The notes: a model not told the origin generated them from the letters alone. Counted from the stretch's first letter, positions 44,154 through 53,778 are shown. The stretch is DNA of 64,000 nt from Clostridia bacterium (GCA_017504405.1 JAFVRG010000002.1:1-64000); one strand, 5' to 3'. Numbers and translations: made by a program.

Positions 44154-45299
44154 ATGAAAAACTTTGAGGTGAAAACAAAAATATGCTTCGGCGAGAAGGC
44201 TCTTGAAAGGCTTTCGCATCTTCCGTACAAGAGCGCAGTCGTCATTGCCGACCCGTTTGTAAAGAGCAGCGGGATGATAAGGCTGATAACCGACCCTCTC
44301 GACAGGGGTGGTGTGAAATACACAGTATACACCGACGTTATACCCGACCCCCCTGTTGATAAGGTAATTGACGGAGTTGCTGCTATAATGAAGGCACGTC
44401 CCGAATGTATCGTTGCTGTGGGCGGCGGCTCGGCTATCGACCTGTCCAAGTCGATAAGGAAGTTTGCAACCGAGCTTGACAAAACCTTTAACCCCTGGAT
44501 GATAGCGATTCCCACCACCTCGGGAACAGGCAGCGAGGTAACCTCATTCTCTGTCATAACCGACCCGAAGGCAGGCGTTAAATATCCCCTGTCAGAATAT
44601 TCAATGATTCCCGACGAGGCAATTTTGGACGAGGAGCTGGTAAAGAGCGTACCCCCTACGGTTACAGCCGATACGGGAATGGACGTTATGACACACGCAA
44701 TAGAGGCATACGTGTCCCTGAATAACAACGAATTTTCTGCCGCATTGGCAGAAAAGGCTGTTGAAATCTGCGGACAGTTCCTTTTGCGCTCATATAACGA
44801 CAACAACGACACCCACGCAAGAAGAAAGATGCATATAGCATCCTGCCTCGCAGGACTCGCATTCAATTCAGCCTCACTCGGTCTTTGTCACGGAATGGCT
44901 CACCAGCTTGGTGCTACATTCCATATTCCTCACGGACGTGCAAACGCAATGCTGCTCCCTCACATAATCGAATTCAATGCCGACATCAATATGCACTCAA
45001 AGAGCAAAAAGGAGTATGCTCCCTGCGTCCGTAAATACTGTAATATGGCGAGAACGCTCGGCGTTTATAACCTTAACGAAATAACAACAATACGTGCTTT
45101 CGTTTCCTACATACAGTTTATGAACAAGGAAATGAATATACCTCTCAACATCTCCTCGATAGGTACGATAAGTGAGAGTGAGTATATGGCAAAAATCGAA
45201 TTTATGGCAGAGGCTGCTCTGCGTGATGCCTGCACCGCTACCAACCCCAGAGTTCCGACAAAGGCTGAGGTTGTTGATATGTATAAAAGGCTTTGGTAA
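44154..45299 (+). CDS. Iron-containing alcohol dehydrogenase
   Basis: A 381-residue group III alcohol dehydrogenase close to the PduQ / 1-propanol dehydrogenase type. NAD-binding GGGSAIDLSK, the PTTSGTGSEVTSF loop and metal ligands in DTGMDVMTHAIEAY, LGLCHGMAHQLG and IPHGRANAM are all present. ATG at 44154 has GGAGA upstream and is preferred to a TTG 30 bases earlier. Divergent from the aromatic operon; it could reduce aryl aldehydes to aryl alcohols (fusel-type products), though this is inference from position. Confidence 0.9.
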   Translation: MKNFEVKTKICFGEKALERLSHLPYKSAVVIADPFVKSSGMIRLITDPLDRGGVKYTVYTDVIPDPPVDKVIDGVAAIMKARPECIVAVGGGSAIDLSKSIRKFATELDKTFNPWMIAIPTTSGTGSEVTSFSVITDPKAGVKYPLSEYSMIPDEAILDEELVKSVPPTVTADTGMDVMTHAIEAYVSLNNNEFSAALAEKAVEICGQFLLRSYNDNNDTHARRKMHIASCLAGLAFNSASLGLCHGMAHQLGATFHIPHGRANAMLLPHIIEFNADINMHSKSKKEYAPCVRKYCNMARTLGVYNLNEITTIRAFVSYIQFMNKEMNIPLNISSIGTISESEYMAKIEFMAEAALRDACTATNPRVPTKAEVVDMYKRLW

Positions 45300-45337
45300 T
45301 ACATAACCTTTGTTATTACCAACAAAAAATTGCAAAT

Positions 45338-45377
45338 AAAAATCGGCTGTCCCAAACACACGGGATAGCCGATTTTT
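45338..45377. terminator. Bidirectional terminator between convergent genes
   Basis: AAAAATCGGCTGTCCC, loop, GGGATAGCCGATTTTT: a 16-bp stem with one wobble pair, symmetric A and T runs. Confidence 0.9.
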
Positions 45378-45391
45378 CATATAAGATACTT

Positions 45392-46768
45392 TTAGATGAA
45401 GGGGGAGATAACTCCGTATACGAGAATTGCACCCACAATGAGGGGCAAAACGTATGCGCAGTATATTCTCATCCAATTTCCGACCTTAAGACCCTGTCCG
45501 AGATTTGCCTCTTGTTGATAGTTTTTAAAGCCCCAGCCGAATTTATGCGAGCAGAAAAGCACCATAACGAGAGAGCCAATCGGCAGAAGAATATTGCTGA
45601 CAAGATAGTCCTCAAGGTCGAGCACAGTCCAGCCGTCTTTTATAAAATCAAGAGTGGGAATGAGGTTGAAGCCGAAAAGACAGGGGAGAGCAAGGACAAA
45701 AATTCCGATTCCACCGATAAGGCAGGTCTTTTTCTTGCTCCAGCCCGTGAGCTCCTGCACGCAGGAAATTATATTCTGGAACACAGCGAGCACCGTTGAA
45801 AATGCCGCAAAGGACATAAATACAAAGAACAGAGTTCCCCATATTCTTCCGCCCGTCATTTCCATAAACACTCTTGGCAGGGTTATGAATATAAGGCTCG
45901 GACCTGCATCGGGTGTTATTCCGAAGCTGAAGCAGGCGGGGAATATTATCAGTCCCGATGTAAATGCAACAAAGGTATCGAGCACCGCAACGTTTACGCT
46001 TTCGCCAAGGAGCGAGCGCTCCTTGCCGATGAAGCTACCGAATATCGCCATAGAGCCAATACCCAAGCTGAGAGTGAAGAACGCCTGGTTCATAGCCGCC
46101 ACTATGATATTAAACAGTCCTGCCTCTTTCATTCTGTCGAGCGAGGGAACAAGGTAGAATTTAAGTCCCTCGGAAGCGCCGTCGAGCAGACAGCTGTTTA
46201 CGGCGAGAATGATTATGAGCGCCAGAAGGGCGAGCATAAGATATTTCGTTACCGATTCAAGTCCCTTCTGCATATCAAAGGAGCATACAAGAAATCCGAG
46301 AGCCACAACAACGGCGAGGAATATCACAAGCACCCAAGGCTGTGAGAGCATACCGTCAAATACGCCCGCAACCGCATCGGGAGCTTTTTCAACCGTATCG
46401 AATTTGCCCGTGAGCATATAGCAGAAATACTGGAACATCCAACCGCAGACAGAGGTGTAAAACATCATTAAGAGAATATTTCCAACCAAAGAGGCGTAGC
46501 CGTGCCATTTCCAGCGCTTCGGCTTATCCGTGAGCTTATCGTACATTTTAACAGGGCTCGCCTGTGAGGCACGTCCCAACGAAAATTCCATAGACATAAC
46601 GGGGATGCCCATAATGACGAGGAACAAAAGGTATATAAGGACAAATATTCCTCCGCCGTACTGTCCCGTTATATACGGGAATTTCCATACGTTTCCTATT
46701 CCGATTGCGCAGCCTGCGCTTAGCAGAATGAAGCCAAGACGGCTACCGAGCTTTTCTCTTTTTTCCAT
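45392..46768 (-). CDS. Sodium:neurotransmitter symporter family transporter
   Basis: A 458-residue LeuT-fold transporter with 11-12 membrane segments. The family signature SAGCAIGIGNVWKFPYITGQYGGG in two parts of helix 1 carries the Na+/substrate site. Bacterial members import amino acids, notably tryptophan, tyrosine or branched-chain. GGAGA precedes the ATG. It follows the SDR gene by 42 bases and is close to the arylpyruvate operon, so an aromatic amino acid substrate is likely but not proven. Confidence 0.92.
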   Translation of the reverse strand: MEKREKLGSRLGFILLSAGCAIGIGNVWKFPYITGQYGGGIFVLIYLLFLVIMGIPVMSMEFSLGRASQASPVKMYDKLTDKPKRWKWHGYASLVGNILLMMFYTSVCGWMFQYFCYMLTGKFDTVEKAPDAVAGVFDGMLSQPWVLVIFLAVVVALGFLVCSFDMQKGLESVTKYLMLALLALIIILAVNSCLLDGASEGLKFYLVPSLDRMKEAGLFNIIVAAMNQAFFTLSLGIGSMAIFGSFIGKERSLLGESVNVAVLDTFVAFTSGLIIFPACFSFGITPDAGPSLIFITLPRVFMEMTGGRIWGTLFFVFMSFAAFSTVLAVFQNIISCVQELTGWSKKKTCLIGGIGIFVLALPCLFGFNLIPTLDFIKDGWTVLDLEDYLVSNILLPIGSLVMVLFCSHKFGWGFKNYQQEANLGQGLKVGNWMRIYCAYVLPLIVGAILVYGVISPFI

Positions 46769-46810
46769 ATCAAATCTCCAATGCTTTGTAAAATACTGTT
46801 TTGTTAAAAA

Positions 46811-47596
46811 TCACTTGTCGCCTGCGTTTGGCTTTTTCAGCATAGAAAGCCACGCACGGGAAAGAATTGAGTCGGGGAGCAGCTTGAACATAACGTGCTG
46901 AAGCTTTGTAAACCAGTTGGTAACCGACATGACCTTGCCCTTTTTAGCATCCTTTATTGCCTTTGCCACAACACGCTCGGCATCGAGCAGGGGGCTGTAC
47001 TTTTTGGGCGTTCTGACGCTTGTGTCCTCGGTTGCTATGCCCAAAAACTCAGTCTTAACCCAACCGGGACAGAATGCGGTTGTGCTGATTCCAAGGGGTT
47101 TCAACTCATATTTAAGCGCCTTCGTATAATGAAGCACGAAGGATTTTGAGGATGCGTACACGTTGAAATTCGGCAGGGGTGTGAAGCAGGAGCCCGAGCC
47201 GAGCTGTATAATGTGCGAGCCACGTGGCATATATTTTACGCACATATGAGTAATGAGGACGAGCGCCTTCACGTTCAAATCTATCATATCTGACACGTCT
47301 CTCTCGGACAGCTGAGAATAATCTCCGAACTTGCCAAAGCCCGATGCGTTTACAAGATACTGAACCGAGGGATTATCCCCCTCGAGCGCCTCTCTTACCG
47401 AGCCTATTCCCTCGGCAGTTGTCAGGTCCGCCTCGATAATTTTTGCATTACCGCCAAGCTCGTCCTTTAACGCCGCAAGTCTCTCACGGCGGCGTGCGAC
47501 TATATAGAAAAAGTCAGCCTCGCCTTTATTGTACAGTTGAAGCGCAAACTGTCTGCCTATTCCCGATGATGCACCTGTGATAATCGCCGCTCTCAT
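46811..47596 (-). CDS. Short-chain dehydrogenase/reductase
   Basis: A 261-residue SDR. Cofactor motif TGASSGIGRQFA, NASGFG, catalytic Ser in IIQLGSGSC and the YASSK (YxxxK) motif, followed by PGWVKTEF. The arginine pair after strand 2 (VARRRERL) suggests NADPH preference. Promoter TTGCAA-17-TATTAT on the minus strand upstream; AAGGAG before the ATG. Probably co-transcribed with the SNF-family transporter. Substrate unknown; the C-terminal hydrophobic tail (KLQHVMFKLLPDSI) resembles SDRs acting on lipophilic compounds. Confidence 0.87.
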   Translation of the reverse strand: MRAAIITGASSGIGRQFALQLYNKGEADFFYIVARRRERLAALKDELGGNAKIIEADLTTAEGIGSVREALEGDNPSVQYLVNASGFGKFGDYSQLSERDVSDMIDLNVKALVLITHMCVKYMPRGSHIIQLGSGSCFTPLPNFNVYASSKSFVLHYTKALKYELKPLGISTTAFCPGWVKTEFLGIATEDTSVRTPKKYSPLLDAERVVAKAIKDAKKGKVMSVTNWFTKLQHVMFKLLPDSILSRAWLSMLKKPNAGDK

Positions 47597-47669
47597 AGCA
47601 TTCTCCTTTTCATTACATAATTATATAATAGCAGATTTTTTGCAGTTTTGCAATAGTAAGTTTGTTTGC

Positions 47670-47698
47670 TTGACAACAAATGCGGCGTGTGATAAAAT
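47670..47698 (+). promoter_or_regulatory. Promoter of the Rad3-like helicase
   Basis: TTGACA (47670-47675), 17 bases, TAAAAT (47693-47698), the same TTGACAAC and GTGATAAAAT wording as the promoter at 55900-55928. Confidence 0.7.
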
Positions 47699-47725
47699 GT
47701 TTTTGTTAAGAAAGGGGGGGAGTGT

Positions 47726-50101
47726 ATGAAATATCTTTCAGATGAGGACAGAATATTTATGTCCGCACCCGAGCTTATCGAAATTTCAATACGCCGCTCT
47801 CTTGCCTTTTATCTTCCCGAGGAGGCGGGACGGCTCAAGCGTGCTTCTATTGCCGAGAGAGAGCTTTTTTTAAGCACACGGGCTGATTTTACATTCGATT
47901 TTGACTTCGAGCTACTCGACAATCGCTTCCGCATAAGCATATCTCCCGACCTCTTGGACGGGGATGAAATAACATATATTTTTTCAGTCAGCCACGCCCC
48001 TGCTGAAATAGATAAAGAGGAGGCAAAGCGTGCAAGGGGTGAGGCGTTTCTCTGCGCCTATGCTCTCACTCAGACAAAAAAAATCAAATCCCCAAAAATT
48101 AAAATAATATACGTTGACGAGGAGAGCGGGGAGAGCTATACCGCAAGGGAAAATCCGAGCGAAAAGATGCTATCAAAATTTTTCGCAAAGCTATCGGGTG
48201 CCGCTATTGCCTTTGCTCACGGAGAAATAGAGCGTGTTTCCCTGCGACTGCCGTCAATGAAGCAGATTCGTTTTCCGTATAAAAGCATACGTGACGGTCA
48301 GAGTGATTTTATAGAGAGTGTATACCGTGCGATAAAGCGCAAAAGAGTTTTATTTGCGGCAGCGCCGACGGGAACGGGAAAAACCGTTTCGGTTTTATAC
48401 CCCGCAATCAGAGCTATGGGTGACGGGGAAATAGATAAGATATTCTATCTCACGTCGAAAACCACAGGCGCAAAATCCGTTGTAGATGCGATAGATGCTC
48501 TCACGGCAAAGGGCGCACAGATACGTGCCTGTCAGATAATTGCGAAGGACAGGGTGTGCCATATGAAAACTGTATGCCGTGAGGACTCACATGCCTGTCC
48601 ATTCACCCGTGTTTCAAACGAGAAGCAGGATATTGCTCTTTCACGGCTTTGGGAGCTTGAAAAAACCGTCGTTTTACGTGAGGATTTTTTGCGTATAGCA
48701 AAGGAAATAGGCGTGTGCCCCTATGAGTTATCCCTGGATTACAGCCAGAGGTGTGACGTTATCGTATGCGATTATAATTACCTTTTTGACATACGGGTAT
48801 ACCTACATAGATATTTTGACGAGAAGGGTCGCTACTGCTTCCTCATAGACGAGGCGCACAATCTGCTCGAAAGGGCACGTGAGCTGTATTCCGCCGAGCT
48901 GAGACTGTCTGATATAAACGCTTTGACCCAAGAGTTGCCCGACGGCTCGTTTACCGAGGATGCGCAAAAGCTCGCCCACATAATTTCAAATGCCGTTCAT
49001 AGAGAAACAAAGGACAGCACACGGGAGCTCCCCACGGGAGAGACGGTCGGCTTTTTTTCATCGTCGGAGTTTCCCTCAGATGTGCGCCGTGCCTCTATAA
49101 AATTTGCGCAAAGGTGCCGCACACTGCTCTCGGACAAGGAAAAGCTGAAGGGCGTTTCACAGGACACCGTGAGGGCTATAAGGGGCTATTATTACACCCT
49201 CGACACGTTTATTTCCCGTCTGTGGCTTTACGGAAGGCAATTCAAGACGTTTTATGAGAAAACCGAGAACGAGCTCAGCATTAAGAGCGTATGTCTGGAC
49301 CCCGGAGAAATACTCAAAAGCAAGCTATCGCTCGGCACAAGCGCCGTTCTTTTTTCCGCAACAATGCATCCGCTCGACTATTATAAAACGGTACTCGGCG
49401 GTGACAGAAACGATGACGAGCTGGAAATCCCATCGCCATTTGACCCAGACAGGCTGTGCATAACGGTAATGGATAAAATCAGAACCTCATACTCTGCAAG
49501 AGAGGAGAGCCTGTTTGAAATCTGCGAGGTAATCTACGAGGCATTTTCTGCAAAAGAGGGAAATTATATGGTGTTTGCTCCGAGCTTTGCATACGCCGAG
49601 GCTATACACGAGGCGTTTTGCGAGGCATTTCCCGAAATACCCACCGTAATCCAAAAAAGAAGCATGAGCGTTAAGGAGCGAGAGAGCTTTCTCTCCAATT
49701 TCACACCAAATTCAGAGGGGGTTGTGGGATTTTGCGTGCTCGGCGGTATATATTCAGAGGGAATCGACCTCGTTGGCGAATCGCTGATAGGTGCAATCAT
49801 AGTTGGAGTAGGTATACCTCAGCTCTCAAACGAGAGAGAGGCTATCCGTGAGTATTTTGACGACAAGCTGGAAATGGGCACCGAATATGCCTACACAAAC
49901 CCGGGAATGAACAGGGTTTTACAGGCGGCGGGCAGAGTTATCCGCCGAGAGGATGACAGAGGCGTTATAATTCTCATTGACGAGCGCTTCTCCGCCCGTC
50001 CGTACCGCAAAATATTCCCCGAGCATTGGCACGGGCTGAAATACGCGGGCGACATCGAGGCTCTGGCAACTCTGCTATACCGTTTCTGGAACAATGAATA
50101 A
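47726..50101 (+). CDS. Rad3/XPD/DinG-like ATP-dependent helicase
   Basis: A 791-residue superfamily 2 helicase with an iron-sulfur domain. Walker A AAPTGTGKT (about 211), FeS cysteines in RVCHMKTVCREDSHACPF and GVCPYELS, DEAH box FLIDEAHNLLERA (about 374), and C-terminal motifs GVVGFCVLGGIYSEGIDL and QAAGRVIRRED. An N-terminal nuclease-like region (about 1-175) resembles the PD-(D/E)XK-type extension seen on related proteins, with an acidic cluster at about 125-150. AAAGGGGGG precedes the ATG. Likely unwinds 5'-3' during DNA repair. It stands alone. Confidence 0.88.
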   Translation: MKYLSDEDRIFMSAPELIEISIRRSLAFYLPEEAGRLKRASIAERELFLSTRADFTFDFDFELLDNRFRISISPDLLDGDEITYIFSVSHAPAEIDKEEAKRARGEAFLCAYALTQTKKIKSPKIKIIYVDEESGESYTARENPSEKMLSKFFAKLSGAAIAFAHGEIERVSLRLPSMKQIRFPYKSIRDGQSDFIESVYRAIKRKRVLFAAAPTGTGKTVSVLYPAIRAMGDGEIDKIFYLTSKTTGAKSVVDAIDALTAKGAQIRACQIIAKDRVCHMKTVCREDSHACPFTRVSNEKQDIALSRLWELEKTVVLREDFLRIAKEIGVCPYELSLDYSQRCDVIVCDYNYLFDIRVYLHRYFDEKGRYCFLIDEAHNLLERARELYSAELRLSDINALTQELPDGSFTEDAQKLAHIISNAVHRETKDSTRELPTGETVGFFSSSEFPSDVRRASIKFAQRCRTLLSDKEKLKGVSQDTVRAIRGYYYTLDTFISRLWLYGRQFKTFYEKTENELSIKSVCLDPGEILKSKLSLGTSAVLFSATMHPLDYYKTVLGGDRNDDELEIPSPFDPDRLCITVMDKIRTSYSAREESLFEICEVIYEAFSAKEGNYMVFAPSFAYAEAIHEAFCEAFPEIPTVIQKRSMSVKERESFLSNFTPNSEGVVGFCVLGGIYSEGIDLVGESLIGAIIVGVGIPQLSNEREAIREYFDDKLEMGTEYAYTNPGMNRVLQAAGRVIRREDDRGVIILIDERFSARPYRKIFPEHWHGLKYAGDIEALATLLYRFWNNE

Positions 50102-50133
50102 TAGCGCCGCTCCCTTTCGGCATAACAGCAGAC

Positions 50134-50208
50134 AAAAAAGCGAGGTACACAACCTCGCTTTTTATTTTTTCGCTACAAAAGTTTTTGCTAAGCTTTTTAC
50201 AAAAAGCG
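50134..50208 (+). repeat. Dispersed convergent-junction element R3
   Basis: Hairpin AAAAAAGCGAGG ... CCTCGCTTTTTA (50134-50163), T-rich spacer, then the core ACAAAAGTTTTTGCTAAGC and TTTTTACAAAAAGCG (50175-50208). Preceded by TTCGGCATAACAGCA as at R1. Between the helicase and the GDSL hydrolase, which converge. Confidence 0.8.
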
Positions 50209-50218
50209 TTTATTCCTT

Positions 50219-51334
50219 TTACATAAGCAAGCTTTTGAGTGTGGGATACAAAGCCTCTGCCCATGCAGCTCCACCCTCGCTGTTGGGGTGACCGCCGTAT
50301 TTTGCAATATTTCTATGCTCACTGTCCGCACACAGTACAGGCACGCAGTCAAATACCGCATCAACCGCCTGTGAAAGCTCGTTCTCTATATACTCGTTTA
50401 CCTCATTCCATTTTTCCGTCACAGCCTCGGAATAGTTAAACGGGGGTACGGTCTGCAAAAGCACCGTCAGTCCTGCGTTTTTAAGTATGTAAACTATTGT
50501 TGACAAATCCTTTTTTAACTGGGATGCTGATGCCCCTTGCAGTAGGTCGTTGACGCCGTAGCACACAACTATAACGTCATTTTGCTTTGCCTTATAGAGC
50601 CATGCGCCGTTGCTCGCCGCATCACTCGCTCTGCCGTAGCCGAGCCCTAAATTCCAATAGGAATAGCCCTCTCCAATCATCTCGGATACACGTGCATTCC
50701 AATGCTCGTATGAATTTATCGGAGCGCCTATACCCTGGGTTATAGAATCACCGAGGTACGCAACTCTCTTTTCCACTTTGCGGTCACAGCCAATCATTGC
50801 GGGAAACGGTATATCGGTTGAATATTTCCAGCCGCCCTCTGCTTTTATAAACGAGGGCATTCTCGTTTCGGGGTGATTGGGTATCATTTTGCCCTCATAG
50901 GTTATTTCAAGGCAGAGGTATTCACCCTTCTCAAACGATAGGGGGGTGGGGTCTGTTGCGAAAAATTCACCGGGCGCAACGGTTTTTTCGGTTTTACCGC
51001 CAAAGGTCAGGGGTATAAAATCAGATAGCTCTATTCCATACTTATCGGTAAACTCGTCGTACATATCATCGGTCTGACCGAATGTACACAGCCTCGTTTT
51101 CGCCGCCTTTATCTCCTTTATCTGCCACTCGTCACACACTATGTTTTTGTGACTTTTTGAGCCGTCGGCAAAGGTGCTGTCGATTATATTGTTAAAGAGA
51201 ATTGAATAATTATATTCTCCACCAACGCTTATTTTATAAAAAATCCTGCCTGTCTTTACGCCCTCTGAGCAAAAGAAATTCTGGCTACCGCTACCCGCAT
51301 AGGTGTTCGACACAAATTTTTCAAAGTATTTCAT
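50219..51334 (-). CDS. SGNH/GDSL-family esterase-like hydrolase
   Basis: A 371-residue protein. An N-terminal beta-sandwich (about 1-180) is followed by the SGNH hydrolase domain: catalytic Ser197 in YLGDSITQG, Gly in GLGYGRAS, Asn262 in YGVNDLLQG, and His348 in GGHPNSEG. No signal peptide, so intracellular. The layout resembles carbohydrate esterases that remove acetyl groups from glycans. It overlaps the membrane protein gene upstream by four bases (ATGA). Substrate unknown. Confidence 0.87.
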   Translation of the reverse strand: MKYFEKFVSNTYAGSGSQNFFCSEGVKTGRIFYKISVGGEYNYSILFNNIIDSTFADGSKSHKNIVCDEWQIKEIKAAKTRLCTFGQTDDMYDEFTDKYGIELSDFIPLTFGGKTEKTVAPGEFFATDPTPLSFEKGEYLCLEITYEGKMIPNHPETRMPSFIKAEGGWKYSTDIPFPAMIGCDRKVEKRVAYLGDSITQGIGAPINSYEHWNARVSEMIGEGYSYWNLGLGYGRASDAASNGAWLYKAKQNDVIVVCYGVNDLLQGASASQLKKDLSTIVYILKNAGLTVLLQTVPPFNYSEAVTEKWNEVNEYIENELSQAVDAVFDCVPVLCADSEHRNIAKYGGHPNSEGGAAWAEALYPTLKSLLM

Positions 51335-52146
51335 AAATTATCCTCGTAATACGGCTTTTCTATATCAAGGTCACGCTTGACAATCGCCATAAAGCGGTTC
51401 ATCTCACAGTAGAAGAAGTCGCCAACCCTCTCGATTTCGTGCGCGGTCAGCAACGCCCCGTCCTTTGCGGTGCGGTTCCTGAGTGCTTTAACGGGCATAA
51501 AAAGAATATGTACATCGTTATCCTTTTGCTCAAATTCGGGTATTTTAACCACCCTCTCGCCCTTTGGGGAGAGAACATACGAGCTTACCCAGAATATGCG
51601 GCTGCCCCACGGATGGTACTCAAAAACCTCTCCGTTTTTCAGGTGAAATCTGAGCACGGGGGTTGCTATTTTCCCGGGAGAGGACTTAGTTAGGCAATAA
51701 TAATCACGATTTATAAGTGTGAAAACTCTCCTGTTCGGAAATACCACATCAATAAAATGCAAATGATAGGTTTTGCCGTTATCCTCGATAATTACATCGC
51801 TTTTTTTGCTGACACCGAAAAGCGAGGCAAAAGGGAATCTGCCTATTTTGAAGCTCTCGCCATGGACAAGAGTCAATCTGGCAAGCGATATATATAGCCT
51901 AACCCTCTTGAAAACATATTTTATTGTCGGAATTACATAGCGGAAAAATGCAAAAATCGCTATAACGAACAGGATAAAGCCAAAAATCAATATAAGATTA
52001 GTTGGGTTGAAAAATGTTTCTGAAAACTTATTCCCAAATATAATTCCCATGCCCCACGCCAGCAGGACGAAGGGGAACAGTACCGTCGAAAACAGCAAAA
52101 GAGCGACAAGCACAACGATAAGAATTAAATGCAACCGTTTTTTCAT
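51331..52146 (-). CDS. Hypothetical membrane protein
   Basis: A 271-residue protein I do not recognise. Two membrane segments (about 6-35 and 50-70) precede a basic stretch (RYVIPTIKYVFKRVRLYI) and a cytoplasmic beta-rich domain with KSDVIIEDNGKTYHLHFIDV and RVFTLINRDYYCLTKSSP. ATG at 52146 has GGAGGG seven bases upstream, better than an in-frame ATG 15 bases earlier. Translationally coupled to the GDSL hydrolase. Confidence 0.65.
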   Translation of the reverse strand: MKKRLHLILIVVLVALLLFSTVLFPFVLLAWGMGIIFGNKFSETFFNPTNLILIFGFILFVIAIFAFFRYVIPTIKYVFKRVRLYISLARLTLVHGESFKIGRFPFASLFGVSKKSDVIIEDNGKTYHLHFIDVVFPNRRVFTLINRDYYCLTKSSPGKIATPVLRFHLKNGEVFEYHPWGSRIFWVSSYVLSPKGERVVKIPEFEQKDNDVHILFMPVKALRNRTAKDGALLTAHEIERVGDFFYCEMNRFMAIVKRDLDIEKPYYEDNL

Positions 52147-52186
52147 AGTTTTTCCCTCCATTACAGTAAAAGCTAACTCTGCTTAA

Positions 52187-52335
52187 AATACGCCGAGCTC
52201 GGTTGGAAGCACACAAAGGCGCAAAGAGTTATCAAGCGCATGGGGCGCCGTAGATTTTGAGTGAATTTTTGTGATTTCAACCCGAAGGCGTATAGAATAC
52301 GCCAAGCTTGGTTGAAAGCGCAGAAAGGCGCCAAA
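52187..52335. repeat. Pair of 40-bp direct repeats with internal palindrome
   Basis: Copies at 52187-52226 and 52296-52335, both of the form AATACGCC-RAGCTYGGTTGRAAGC-...-AAAGGCG. Between them, TTTCAACC and AGGCGTAT pair with ATACGCC and GGTTGAAA of the second copy to form a stem. GGCGCC occurs at both ends of the inner part (52245 and 52327). A repeat element in the intergenic region before the membrane protein gene. Confidence 0.65.
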
Positions 52336-52351
52336 AGATACAAGCCCCTCT

Positions 52352-52906
52352 TTATTCCTCGGAATATTCGGCGATATACGGGAGGCTACGGTAGTATTCT
52401 CCGCAATCAAGTCCGTAGCCTATAACGAATAAGTCGGGAATGGTGAAGAGCGACATATCGGGTGTGAAATCCACTAATCTCCTCGACGGCTTGTCGAGCA
52501 AGGTTATTACGTGGAGAGAAATGGGATTGCGTCCCTTGAGCAGCTGAACTATATCGTTGAGCGTTCTGCCCGTATCTACTATATCCTCTATAATTACGAC
52601 GTGATAGCCGCTTATATCTCTGTCGAGGTCCATCGTTATCTGAACGACGCCCGACGATTGAGTGCCCTCGTAATAGCTCTTGGCGCACATAAATCCTATT
52701 TCACACGGAACGCTCACAGCACGGCATATGTCAGCCATGAAAACAAATGCGCCCTTGAGAATGCTGACAAGCAATATAGGTCTTCCGTCATACAGCTTAT
52801 CTATCTCCTTGCCCGCCTTTTTAATCGCTTCGTCGATTTCTTCCTTTGTTATTATTATTTTTTTAATTCTCGAATTAAAATCCTCAATAGAACTGATAGC
52901 CTTCAT
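52352..52906 (-). CDS. hpt: Hypoxanthine phosphoribosyltransferase
   Basis: A 184-residue purine salvage enzyme that makes IMP/GMP from hypoxanthine/guanine and PRPP. PRPP motif VVIIEDIVDTGRTL, the flexible loop region SYYEGTQSSGVVQI, VSILKGAFVF (pyrophosphate loop) and the FVIGYGLDCGEYYRSLPYI purine site are all present. GAGGTAAAT precedes the ATG. Length is normal. Confidence 0.95.
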   Translation of the reverse strand: MKAISSIEDFNSRIKKIIITKEEIDEAIKKAGKEIDKLYDGRPILLVSILKGAFVFMADICRAVSVPCEIGFMCAKSYYEGTQSSGVVQITMDLDRDISGYHVVIIEDIVDTGRTLNDIVQLLKGRNPISLHVITLLDKPSRRLVDFTPDMSLFTIPDLFVIGYGLDCGEYYRSLPYIAEYSEE

Positions 52907-52976
52907 ATTTACCTCTCTCTAAGTGATAAAATAATTGTAGCATAAATAAGGTGTATTCTAACAGTATAAAATATTT

Positions 52977-53729
52977 TTATCCAAGCAAAACGTCGGTTAC
53001 AAGCATTATGCAAAAGCCGACCAACAATGCGTAGGTAGCCCCACGCTGATGCCCGTGAGCGTGAGTTTCTGGTATCATCTCGTCGCTTATAACATAGAGC
53101 ATAGTACCGCCCGCAAATGCGAGGGCAAACGGCAGCACCGCCGAGGCAATACTCACCGCAAAATATCCTAAAAGAGTTCCTAAAACCTCAATAACTCCCG
53201 TAAGAGATGCCAAAAGAAAGGTTTTTCTCGGTTTAACTCCGACAGCGAGCATAGGTCCTATAATTACCATACCCTCGGGTATATTCTGTAGCGCAATACC
53301 GCCCGCAAGCATGAGCGCATCTGCCGTGTTCCCCGAGCCAAAGCCAACGCCTGCCGCAATTCCCTCGGGCAGATTGTGTATGGCGATAGCCATAACGAAA
53401 AGGAGCACCTTTCCGGCGCTTTTATTGCTGTGCTCCTCATTATCCACACCGACAAGCTTATGCAGGTGAGGAACGAGCCTGTCCGCAAGGGATAGGCATA
53501 CAGCACCAACAAAAATACCCCCAACGGTGATAAGAAGCCCCCATTTCCCGCCAAATTCAACCGAGGGAATTATCAGCCCCAGCACCGCCGCCGCAAGCAT
53601 GACTCCTGCGGCAAAGGATAGTACTATATCCGAAAAGGTGTGGGAAAAACGCTTGAATATAAATCCAATAACAGCTCCGATGACGGTAGCACCGCCAACT
53701 CCGAGAGCTGTGAGCAAAACCAACTCCAT
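52977..53729 (-). CDS. ZIP-family metal transporter
   Basis: A 250-residue transporter with eight membrane segments. Metal-site motifs AIAIHNLPEGIAAGVGFG in helix 4 and ALQNIPEGMVI in helix 5 are those of bacterial ZIP (ZupT-like) proteins importing zinc and other divalent metals. A His/acid-rich loop (HLHKLVGVDNEEHSNK) lies between helices 3 and 4. AGGAGAG precedes the ATG. It begins 49 bases after the rubredoxin gene, with a hairpin (AGCTCCC/GGGAGCT) in the gap. Confidence 0.92.
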   Translation of the reverse strand: MELVLLTALGVGGATVIGAVIGFIFKRFSHTFSDIVLSFAAGVMLAAAVLGLIIPSVEFGGKWGLLITVGGIFVGAVCLSLADRLVPHLHKLVGVDNEEHSNKSAGKVLLFVMAIAIHNLPEGIAAGVGFGSGNTADALMLAGGIALQNIPEGMVIIGPMLAVGVKPRKTFLLASLTGVIEVLGTLLGYFAVSIASAVLPFALAFAGGTMLYVISDEMIPETHAHGHQRGATYALLVGFCIMLVTDVLLG

Positions 53730-53778
53730 ATTTCTCTCCTATTATGTAAAGCTCCCCCTTTAAGAGGGAGCTCTGCAT

